From assembly GCA_027922465.2 (NCBI GenBank), contig BQMF02000040.1:930001-994000 (forward strand): a DNA stretch of 64,000 bases, in the 5' to 3' direction. Below are positions 15,001-27,000 of the stretch, in pieces. The translations under genes were made by a program, and so were the position numbers. Source of the DNA: Turritopsis dohrnii. Its lineage: Eukaryota; Cnidaria; Hydrozoa; Anthoathecata; Oceaniidae. Positions within the stretch are counted from its first letter, which is position 1, and the number at the start of each line of letters is the position of its first letter. The notes under the pieces were generated by a model. The model did not search any database and had not been told where the DNA came from. It saw nothing but the letters and a program-made list of their open reading frames with translations.

Positions 15001-18000
15001 ATCTATTGACAGCTACAATGCTCACTGAAACTTGCTAAAAATCTTTTAAGGAAGGAAATTTTCACAATTTCTTCTCAGTACTAAACTAAAATTTGCTGCT
15101 AGTGTATAAACAAAATCAAATTGAGTTTGAAATACCTGTGGGTGATACGATGGTAGTTGTCAGAAATGGTGCAGCTGTTGCAGTTGCTAATCCATGTCTT
15201 AAATAATAGTGCATGGTACGACATGGCCTGCTGTCAACTCGTAAGCTTGATAATACCAAAAGTGCCGATTTCTACAGCAACAACATTATTATTACTTTTC
15301 GGATTCAAATCAGAAGATATAAGAATGTATCAGTTTTAGAGAACAACAACTTTGCAGCAGATACCAGCAACTAACTACCTTAAGAGAATTAATTTTCAGG
15401 GGAACTTATTTTCGGGGATTTTGTTTTTTAGAATTTTCGCAGAAAAAAAGGGTAATAATTTTCCCGGATTTTCAACTTTGTTTTCAATGCAGCTTTTGCA
15501 GGAATTTATTTTTGCGTTCAAAGGCAAATGAAGATTTTTGTGGATTAATGATTTTTAAACAGAAATTTGGTCACATTAAGCAAAATGGTGAAAAAAATGC
15601 GAAGAGAGTGAAAGTAATAAAAAAAACCCAATAAATTTATCTTACGTCAAATATCTATCCTATAAAAAGTAATTACAAAGCGATTAATGAATATGGCTAC
15701 TAAGAACTAGCTTACAAGTCATCATCAATGTCACCACAAACAATCAATATAATTGTATTGTGAATTGTCATAATCAGATGCTTCTTGGAAAAAAGTAAGA
15801 GCAAAGATGTTCACACTCTCGATACAGGTGTGCCAAAAAAAGAGAAAGAGATCACCAGACAAGAAAAAACATTTCCCAGTAAGAAAAAAGCACGAAATAA
15901 GAAGAATCTTGACGCTGACAGATATTACTGTTATTATTGACCAGGAAACATCGCGGATAGAGGTAAATCAAACTTTTCGCGGGAACTAATTTTAATTCCT
16001 GCAAAAATTAATTCCCTTAAGGTAGTAACAAGTTAGTATTTTCGTTTTTCTTTCAGATGCCATAGAAAATTTCAAAAAAGATAAGACCCTTTGGGGAAAG
16101 AAAGGGAGTACTGTCATCATACTGAAAAATCTGAAACAAAAATCAATTCAATAATAAAATAATATAACAGCCTCATGGAGATGTGAGTCATTATACCTCA
16201 ACCTTCTTTACATTTCAAAGTATTTAACACAGGTGTCATGGAAATTATGAGCAACTGCAAATCATTATAACAGTACTAAAAAGTATGTAATATGCTTTTC
16301 TATGTTTTCAGATTCAGACCAAAAATGTTTTCCCCATGGTGCAAAATTTAATTTGTTTTTTTAATGTTCAGTGAATAATCCTAAACAGCATTAGTCCTAT
16401 GTGTGTGTTAAACTAACCATTTGTTGTCAGAATTTGATTGCTGTGATTATGCATATCATCATGCAGAATATAAAATTAGTATTAATGAGTAACATTAGAA
16501 AAGTTAATGAAAGAAAAATGTAAACCATGTCTAGATTATTCTTATCTTTACGGCCAGGAGTGGTCTTGTATGACAATTGCAACTTAATGAGGGGTACTAC
16601 TCTATAGATACTTGATACAAGAAGCTAAAGTCCGGCAAACATTCCTTTTGGTAAGAAATCAATCTCAATTCATTTTAACTGCAAACCAGACTTTCTTTTA
16701 TACACTGGCAGCTATAATACTTTGTAAAAGAAAAACATTTATAAGGAAACTATTTTATCGTAAACGAAAACCTTCCTAGAATGAAATTTTCTAATCCTAT
16801 TCTCAATACAATAATTCCTACAAAATTCTAATTCCTACAAAATCTAAGAAAATATTCTGGTGGCTTATAAACGAAGTCAAAATGAAGTTACCTGTAGTCA
16901 GCCCATCTTCAGTTCCATCTTCATATTCTAAATCATAGTCTATGACATGACATGGCCTGCTGTCAACACGTAAACTTGATAATACCAAAAGTGCTGATTT
17001 CTATAGCAACAAAATTACTGTAACTTCAGAAATGAAAAAAATAAATTAAAGATAATGAACTATCATAAGGTAAATTGTGTCAGCAGTTTTCTTGTGAAAC
17101 AATCTCCACGAGAGAGCCAATCATTTTTTTACTTTTCTTGAGCGCTTTGTTAATAATAAACAGCTGCTTGATCCAGACCATTTCTCAATTGTTCTATTTC
17201 TTCTGACATCAGCATAATGCAACCCTCAGCTCTACATATAACAGTTCATTATTTTTAATGAAAATAGTCCCATTTGCAACCTTGATCCCAGCGCATCATG
17301 GCTTTTCTTTCCTATCGTATAGCACTATACAGTATTAAAAAACAACCAAAAAGCGCTGTGATTGAAAAATTTTTCTCCTGCCGCCAACCATGGTGGCGCC
17401 TCACAGAGATACTATTTTTATCTAGTTAGTAACTCTCGCCCATTCGTAATACCAGGTTCGAAGGTATGCATCTAGAGAATACTCAATAGCAACTTTTTAT
17501 ATCTCTTATGTCTACTATGGGTCACAACTGCTTTGAAGCTAAGAAAACCAATGAGCGAGTTGGAATAACCCAGTCATAACAACCTGGTATTAGAAACTAT
17601 TATGGCAGCCAAAGCAACAACATTAGTCTTTCAAAATAATTAGTGATATAAGTCTGAACATGAAATACAGATCTTGAACTATCTAATTGCTATCTAATAC
17701 ACTGTATTAGATTGAAATAAATCGAGCTCAAAACACTACATATCAAAAAATCGATGAAACACTTCCTTCACCTGCCCTTAATGTTTTTGCCAGTAGCTGA
17801 GGTCATTTCATTACAGACTTGCAATCAATATTTATGACATATGATAAGGTTTTAAGACATTTCTAAAATACCAATTTTTTATGAGATTCTTTGATTTATG
17901 ACAATGGGATCCTTGAAACCAAAGACTGATAACCATCTTAAAAACAGGCCAAGAAGCAAATTATATACTGCTAATAAGAAAGCATTATTAACTGATTACT

Positions 18001-21000
18001 TTCAAAGAAAGTTCTGATTAATAATTAATATCAGGATTTATTAATGACTTTGATTATGTGTGTTTATGTGAGCATTTGGTACCTGTGTGTATATGCAATG
18101 GCGTTCTCCTTGTATGACATGCATAATAAAAAAATGAACTATTAGAAATTGCAACTTACAGCAAAAGCTTTTTCTGAATCAACATAATCATTTGATGAAT
18201 AACCGGGGAAAATGCTTCTTCTTTTTCTTCTGCCTTCCCATGGGTTTGGGCAACGTTGATATTCACTAACATATCCAGGTCCAATAGTCAAATGCTTTTC
18301 AATATCTGTCAGCTAGACAAAGATGGCACGCCAAATGAAAAATAATATGAAAGGATTCATGATAATGGAAAAGTATTCTCAAAGGCTAAACAGTTTTTCT
18401 TAAAATCATTCCGAAATTCTAGCTTTTTGGTGTTTTAACCCCCCCCCCCCCCCAGAAATCACGGCCCTGCCAAAACTGGGAAATATCCAGTAGATGTTTA
18501 TTTTGATTGAGCAAAATTTTTATAGCCGATAAAAAGTGTCAAAATGCTGACAGTTTTCATCATTGAAATGACAAGTTCTTTATAAGATATCACCAACTTC
18601 AACTAAAAATAACATGAAAGATTCTCACATGTTTTTCCTTGATGTCATTTCCTTTTGCCAGAAAATGTATGCTTTTGTCAATAACAGTAACCGCAAAGCG
18701 TGATTGAGGATATCCCTGTATCTGTAACTTGGTTTTACTGCCAGGCCTTTGTTCCTTTTCACTAAATTCCATTTTGATCTGCACCGAAATATTAAAATTT
18801 GTTATTGAAATCAAACAAAAGTGTACATAACATAATGTAAGAAACAAACAAGCACTTACTTTTATATGGTTTATTACTAAAATCTCTTGGAGCATCAGAT
18901 ATAAATATAATTTATACATACTTGATGTTTTCTAGGGGCATCCACATTAAACTCCATGCTTTCTGCCACTACCTCTTGCCCTCTCATGTAATACACAAGC
19001 AATTTACATGATGGGGACATACTGGGCTTGATTTCTATGGGCAATTTAAATGAACCAACTGAAAACAGATAGGGCAAAGGTGGTCTTGTGATGGGCTTTC
19101 GGTTCCACCAGTAACGGATGGTTAAAAGTTCTGGTGTTGTTGTTGGTGGTGGTGTTGTATTATCATCATCTGTCATGTTTACTGTTTCTGCCAATGTTGT
19201 CGATGGTTTCTCAGTTGTGGTTGTGGTTGTGGTGCTGACTGTAGTTTTTGCATCACCTTCAGGTTTTGCCTGGATGAACGTTCTTTTTAATGTTCCAGAT
19301 GCTTGAATATTGCCAGCGCACATCAACTGAAAGGTAACAAAAAACCGAACTTATCACAACCATTTCCATATTTTAGATTCAAAAAATCACATACAATATA
19401 ATTATAAGCTTTAAACCTGGTGTATTAAATAGATGTTATTACCGAATAATAGATATCTCTCTCAACTTCAGTGTTATCAACAGATGTGTAACCCACGTCA
19501 ATTTCTCTTTTTCCAACCTTCAAAAACAATCAGGAAAAACAATATTTTCAATAGTAAAATGCTGTAAAAATGGAAATCTTATGAAGATAGGGACAAAATT
19601 TACTTACAGTGTAAGTCGGCAGAGCATCACTATTACCTCTGTTGTCCTTTATGTTAAGGTAACTGTGTGATGGGGAATACCAAGGCTTTATGTTCAATGA
19701 TGCACTTTCTGTTCTACGCCACAAATCCTCACCTGGATACACTTGTTCTCTGATATGTGAGACCTAACAAAGGTAAGTATCTTGAAAGTTGTCATGCAAC
19801 AGTTGCAAAACTAATGGAACTCGCTATGACTGTATTGAAATTTATAGGTAAAAATATCATGCTCAATTTCACTTTGACTGACTACTGAGTTTGATACATT
19901 TAGATTGTACAGTTGACACCTCTCCCACCCCCCACCCACCCCAAATTGATAACAATGAACTACTGATGATATATTGTACTGACAACTAATATACACGAAT
20001 CCTCACTAACTAGACAACTAGTGATGGTAACAAAATATTGAGAAAGCATTAGCATACCCTTATATGAACACTTTTCGCATTGAAAGGAATTGGAGGAAGT
20101 TTTAATGGCGCCCTTCCATAAGCAATGACTACAGTCCCATTAAATAGATCCGTTGAGTAATAACCTTTAGAGCCAGCCTTTACTTCAACTTCAAGGGCTT
20201 GAATGGATCTGCCATCAGGATATTTGGCAGTTATCTATATTGAGACAAAGCAAGAAATTTTTCAATTCTGGTTAACACAATAAAAACAGATAAGAAATAA
20301 AGCTTCATACAAGTAAAAGTCTTAAATTTTCACAAAAAAAATCAACAAGAATTTACCCCAGCATTTAGTGGAAAGCCTGGTTTAAACGTGTCCTTTCCTT
20401 CAATACTTAGTTGAACTTCCCTTTTATTTACATCTTGTTCTTTTGAAGCTTTCATAGATACGCCAGTAGCTGTTTCTTTCACTTCAGCTTCATAGATCAA
20501 TTTTTGACTGTAATATGACTTGCGGATTTGTTTGAATATGCTTGTTTTGATTAAGACTGTACGACAGCCATCAATCTGTCAATTAGAAAAAGTGAGAATG
20601 TTTTTACCACTACTTCCATATACACCCTCCTACACCTTGTTATAAGCTTTAACCCAAAACTGATGCCCCAACTTACTTTAGTAGAAACTTCCGTGCAGCT
20701 TGGGGGAGAGTTATCACGCCAAGAATTCGTTTTTTTACAGATCTTTGCAGTCAGTTTACCAATTACTGGCTTACCATGAGAATATCTGTAAATAAACATT
20801 AAATCAAATTTACAACACAGAACATCTACAGGGGCGGATTTAGGATGGTGCATTGGCGCACTTGCACCAGTAAAATTCTGTATGTTGAAAAATAAGGTGT
20901 ATCTCTTGAGAAAGATATATATATGTTTATAAAACTGTTCAGTTTCAGTCTCTGAAACCTTCGGTTCTCACACCGTTGGCTTCTTGTGGCATCGTGGAAT

Positions 21001-24000
21001 ATTCTCGGGAATTTTCTCCGTTCGAAAAAACAGAGTATTGTTATTTTGAAATATTTGGCCCTGTATAGCAAATATGAAACGAGGTGCCGTCTTGGAAAAT
21101 ATATGTTCGGGGGGTCGGTTACCGGCATCGCTTTTTGCACCACTTAACTGGTGCAAAGATGCGGAGTTTCTAGGGGAGTTTTGAGATCTGTCTGACTGGT
21201 GCAAGCTCAACTGGTGCAAATTGAAAAGTGTACGGCATGACGATAAAGATAATTTTATAGTCTCTACTGTGTGCGAACAGAATTCCAGTTGCATCATGGC
21301 ACATTCACAGTGTCGGAAGGTTGGAAGAAGTTCATTATTGTTCAATAGACATCTTACATTATATTTTTTCTTATGTACAAACGTATATTATTATAGCCAT
21401 GTATTGTTTTTCACTATCTTTTTTATTCCTTTACGTTTATGTTGAAGGATAAAATGTGTATACATAATACTTTCAACTAAAGGTTCTGATATCATATCAG
21501 AACCTTTATTTATAGTTGAAAGTATTGTCAAATATTTCAAAGTAATAATAAGTTAAATGGTTTTGTATTATTCTTTACCGGTAACAATAGTTTCCTGTTA
21601 TCGTATTTCTGTGTGTTAACAAACTGTTTCTAGTGTGATGGTAAATTTTAAGTTAAGAGAAGAGAAGTGTTAAATTAGTTTTTAGACAGTTTTTTCTAGA
21701 TCTGCTGCTTTGTAACTTTTTATCGCTTTCAAAAACCATAAAGGATGGGTTATGAATTTCATTTTGAAATCTTTGACGTAAGAAGTTGAGTTTGTAAACA
21801 GATCTTTTTATTGTTCGTTTTCTTTTTTGAATTGGTTATAATAATATATATAACTAGCCGCCAAGGCGGCGTCGTTCGCCGCCCATGTTCAGCATGCGTT
21901 GACTTCACGAAAAATAAAATTAAGGAATTGGCAACCGAAAGTGTTCCCATGTTGTAGAGCTCGAAAAACTGATCAAAAAAATGTATAGGATCGTTCCGCT
22001 ACGATCAACCGTTACAAGGATATCATTGTTCAAAGATTTTGATGACGTCACAGACCCCTCCCCAAAAAAATTAGACCCAAATTTTTTGTCACCCCATCGC
22101 CTGTATCACAGACCCCAAAAAACGTCAGTTATCCCTATTGCTTATCGAGATAATTTTCCCTAAACATCGCATTCGATTAGGGTCTCAATACAATGGTTTC
22201 ACACTGACGTCACAAGAAGAGAAATAATTTATGTGTGATCTTACATTGCTGACTTCCCGATTTCTTTCGCAGTTCACATCTACCATTTTGCGTGACTTAC
22301 AAACAAACAAACAGAGAATCGGCTATTAATATATAGATTTTAATTTTATGTAATGATTTTTCAGCTTCTTTACAATTTTGATTTATCACATCTTTACCAA
22401 ACTGTAAAGGTTATGGAAACTAGCAATTCAAAACATTAATTGTATATATGTATACAAGTAACAAACTTTCTTTTCTTAGTATAATACTATTATTGTGGTG
22501 GTGATTTTTAAAACCAAAAATCCTCAACGTAGGAGTACCTTAGATCCTTTAGTTTCTTTTTATGTAACTTACATAATAGATAATGAATTTTTATGAACCA
22601 AACTAAGGATTGATGTCAGCAGTGGGAACCATTTTTAGATCAATAAAAACATGACAAACTTCGAAATTGCAAACAAACTCCCAAACAAACAAATTTCCTA
22701 ATAGACAGCTACTGACTTATGTTTCTCACAACCTTCACAACAGTTTATATCTTTAAGTATATATTATATATTATCATTTTTGTTCTTTCAATTCAGACAA
22801 ACAGTTCTCCCACCCTTTTTTGAAGTGTCTGTTTACTGCTTCTAAGAAAGTAGGAGTTGAGCCCTTATGGTAATCTTTAGTTTTTATTATGGAGACTGCA
22901 GAATATCTAAATGTATTGCACACATAATGGACAAAATATTGTGTCCCATTGTTAGGTTATATGTTGTTTTTTTTGCACATGTATTTATTCAGAAATAAAA
23001 AGTTCTGTAATGTTCAAATGGTTGACAGGCAGCCAGCACCTGTGAAGATTTTTGATACATGGGCTGGTCTCCTGGTCAATTACTTATTATTGAAGTGTTT
23101 GTAGTCATGTTTGATATTTCATAATAATATATTTGAAATTTAAAAATTTAATTCAGTTGTTAATGCTTTTGACCAAGGTTAATCCCAGTTTTGATTTTTA
23201 TGTTTGCAATTCCAAACTTTCGACCTTCTGGATATTTTATTTTTACTGTTTCTCCTCCTTCAGTTGCATTGTCAATGTACCATAACCACATGGGAATAAA
23301 TGGTTGCGTTTGGGTCTGTTACAGCTCATATAACTGCAGAAAGGGCTAAAGACTACTTGTGTGGTTCCAAATCGCTGGACGCCCCACCCCACGCCCCTGA
23401 AAACAAATTGACTTATTCAGTCAAGTTGACAATTGCACCAGTCAAAAAAAATCCTAAATCCACCCCTGATCTAAGATATGATACTGCTGCAGATTTTCAT
23501 CCTGAATAAATATTCAGGAAATAATTAAAAAAAAAACACATTTCACCATACTCAAAATCAATAAGATCCACTCGACAGGGTGCCTCAATCAAAATGAACA
23601 GTAACTTACTTTGCACAGAATTCCACATCAAGATTCTTGGATAAGGCTGACACAAATGATGGGGGTTTAATGGTGACTTCAAATGTGGGTAAAACATATT
23701 TCTTGACTTCAATCCTGAGTGTTTTTTGGTATGACTTCAACTTTACTTTGATGTTCCATATCCCCATGATAGGCTTATCTGAGGTTTGTAATTCAAATGA
23801 TGCAAATCCTGAAAAAATCAGAGACACATTAAAACATGGTATTCAAGTATATGTAAATAAAAGTAACGATGAATCATTTGTCGAATCACTATTCAATAAT
23901 AATTTGTTTCAATCTTATTAAATCTTACTTAAAAATTTGAATCAAGTATATATTATGAACTCAAACCAGTTTCAAATTGAAAATGTCAATTTAGTGTAAA

Positions 24001-27000
24001 CACCTCAGAACTGGATTGAGTTCATGTTTAAAAATGACTTCTTATTTGCAAATAAAGCGTTTTTCTTACCTTCTTCAAGAGGAACATTGTTCCACTGTCT
24101 CATTCGTGAACCAGCCGGATTTTCAATGATAACTTGGTCTATTACTCCTTTGTATGGCTTCAAGGCGTTGTCCACTACAACAACTCGACTGCGTACTGTC
24201 AAAAATAACAAACAAAAAAAATAGATGTGTATATTTTTTACTTCCTAATCACCTGCTACTCATACATGAATATAGCCTTACTTTTTTGCCCTGGTTTGTA
24301 CAATGGCCGATCTGTCTGTATAAGAATATTCAGCCCTAATTTTTGGACCCGAATGCTTTCACTCGTGTTTGAGAAAAACCATATTCTGTCATCGTCAATA
24401 ACATCACCAGTACCTTCAATCTTGACTTTTACATAATTTGGTGCGCTGTGATCAATATAGAGCGGCAAGGTTGAAAGAACATCTGAAATTAAACACGCCA
24501 AATTTTGAAGCAATTAATTTCGTGTGTATAAAATAACATGACATTAATGCTTACAACAATTTTAACTTTATATATTTGTAATGTGACAATATTTTTTTCT
24601 GAACTAACTTTTACATTCACTGTTAGTCAGTGCTTTTTTATATGTTTACTTCATTATACCTGGTTGTACTCTATACACTTTTGATGTAAAAATGCGATTG
24701 GAATTGTCTATCAGGCTGATGTTTACATTAACTGGTTGAGGGTAACCATGCACTGATAACATGATGTTTTCGGCGACACCAGTTCGAAACACCCTCGGGA
24801 AATAAGACATATAGTGCCTAAAAGAGTGCAATGAATAAAACAATGTTAATTGAAGTGACCTTCGGAGGTTCTAATTTATATATACATGCTTTTTTTTTTA
24901 TAAGAACCAGTAAAATCTTTTATAATGCAAAGATGACTCCATTTTAATCATGTGGTGATCTTTTTCTATTTCAGTAACTTCGAGGCTTTCACGGTAGTAA
25001 ATCAGGGTGCCACCCCACTGGGTTCCTTATGCATAACCTGAATGTCATACAGAATTGTTGTCCATAATTATTATTTTGTAAATATCACTATTAAATTATA
25101 TCTTAAATTTTTATACAATAATTTCTTTTTCAAATTCTCTAAGTTGCTGAGTCCCAAAGTCCACTGTGCTCGTATACTACTACGCCCTTGGTAAATTGTG
25201 TTCCCAGTTGGTTTCACAATTACTTACCTAAATTCGCTCTATCTGAAGTCTGCACGATTTTACAAATATACTGTTTTATACTGATTTTATATTGTTTTTA
25301 ATTTTACGTTTTTAGTAGGTCCACATCAGTGTATTTTTCACTGCCTTTTGTATCTGACCTTCTTTACCAAATAAATGAATAATAATAATAATAATAATAA
25401 TAATTAAATCTGACCTGAGGCTGGCTGTTCTTATTTTTTGAGCCTTTTTCAGCCTGAATTGTTCTTATTTTGTTCTTAGCTTTAAGAACAAAGTTTCATG
25501 TTTCAGCCTGATTTTGTTCTTATTTATGGAACTTCCAGTAAAATTAAAATAAATCTTTTTAATTAAAAACAACTGTTTAAAAGCATGGTTGCGGTTTTGT
25601 AATGACCCGATATGAGTATGCAAGGTGAAAAAAACAACAACTTGTAAACCATTTGACAGTGAGAGAATTCACGTCATGAGTTGTTCCTATCATGAATTGT
25701 TCTTATTTTATAAGAAAATTCAGGCTTAGGCTGTTCTTAATTTTTGAAACATTAATTTGAGCCTCAGGTTGTTCTTATTTTGTTCTTATTTTTTGGCCAA
25801 ATCTGAGGCTCGTGTTCTTATAAAATTGTTCTTATAAAAAAAAGCGTGTATTTAGATATATATTCATATTTCTGATGGAGAAATAAGTAGCTAACACTTG
25901 ATTTTCAAAAAGATAATTAATATGAAATAAAAGAATTTTCACCAATTGCATTGTTCCAGGTTTGTGTGCTTTCTGCATTCCTCTTCGTGTCTCTCAAGAA
26001 TTCTTTGCCTGAAAATGATGAAGAAATTGCATTAGCTTCCGATCTGACATTGCATGATGCAGAACATTTTTGTAGTTGTCACGTGACTTTCACTTTCTTT
26101 TTCTCTGAACATGCTCCGAAAATGCTCCAAAAATGCTCTCCGAAACACAATTTTCCGGAAATCACATGGAAAGCCAGATGTTCAATCGACATTGTTGTCA
26201 TCCTCTCATTTTCAGTTTTCCAGGGTTTCATGTGAAGACAATAGATCATCTATTGTCTTCACAAAGGTACATCGATCATATACGCCTTCAAATATAGCGC
26301 CCAAGCATTACAAAATTCAATGCAAAAATCCATTTTTAGCAAAACACAACACGAACACAGCGAAACCAACTGCAACGACTCTGTACTCATATTAAGTTCT
26401 CATAATATTAAGTGCTTAAGATAAACGCCTTGATTTAATTAATTAATCAGCGTGGCGTTATTTATCAGCGTGGCGTGTTAAATCGAATGATTGTGGTTAT
26501 CAGATTTTAGCTGACGGAACTATTAATTATGAAAAGGTGGTTGGCAATTTCATTTCGTGCACTCAACCTCTTTCGTACCCAGGGTTTCTTGTTTTTTTTA
26601 ACATTAGATATGGAAGGGAGGTTGAGATCGTAACGTAACACTTTGCAAACCAACAACCTGTCGTATCTTCATTTTTTTAAAGATTTTTGACACTTCTTCC
26701 CACTCCATCTATTTTCAACAACTTTGCTTTACTCCCATCCCCCTGAGATGACGTCGTCTTTTGATGACTAAACAGATTGCGATGATTAAGTATTCTTCCA
26801 CCGGTGTCGTGTAATATATTGGACTGGGGATCAATCTCCAACCATGATTTAGGCCGCTTTCCAGTTTACACGCTGGTCACGTGACGAAGCGAGCACCTTT
26901 TCCATTCTCTCAGTAGTTCAAATTAGTTTACCTACCAGACGAATGAGATTGCGTCGGCCAATCAAAAATCAGATCGCTCAGCCGTGCGACCAGCGAGTGA

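Larger units (their letters stand above)
20829..23468. mobile_element. hAT-like DNA transposon, non-autonomous or decayed
   Basis: Left end CAGGGGCGGATTTAGG and right end CCTAAATCCACCCCTG are inverted copies, about 2.64 kb apart, inside the A2M-like intron between 20785 and 23610. CAGGGGCGGAT-type ends are characteristic of hAT elements. The left flank ends ATCTA and the right flank begins ATCTA, a possible partial target duplication. GCACCAGT motifs recur just inside both ends. I found no transposase reading frame in it. Confidence 0.75.

Noticed and set aside
19118..19306. Plus-strand Val/Gly-rich ORF
   Set aside because: It is the shadow of the Thr-rich insert of the A2M-like exon on the other strand.
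25951..26235. Plus-strand ORF starting like a signal peptide
   Set aside because: No domain, Cys pattern or splice structure supports it; it lies antisense in the large A2M-like intron.
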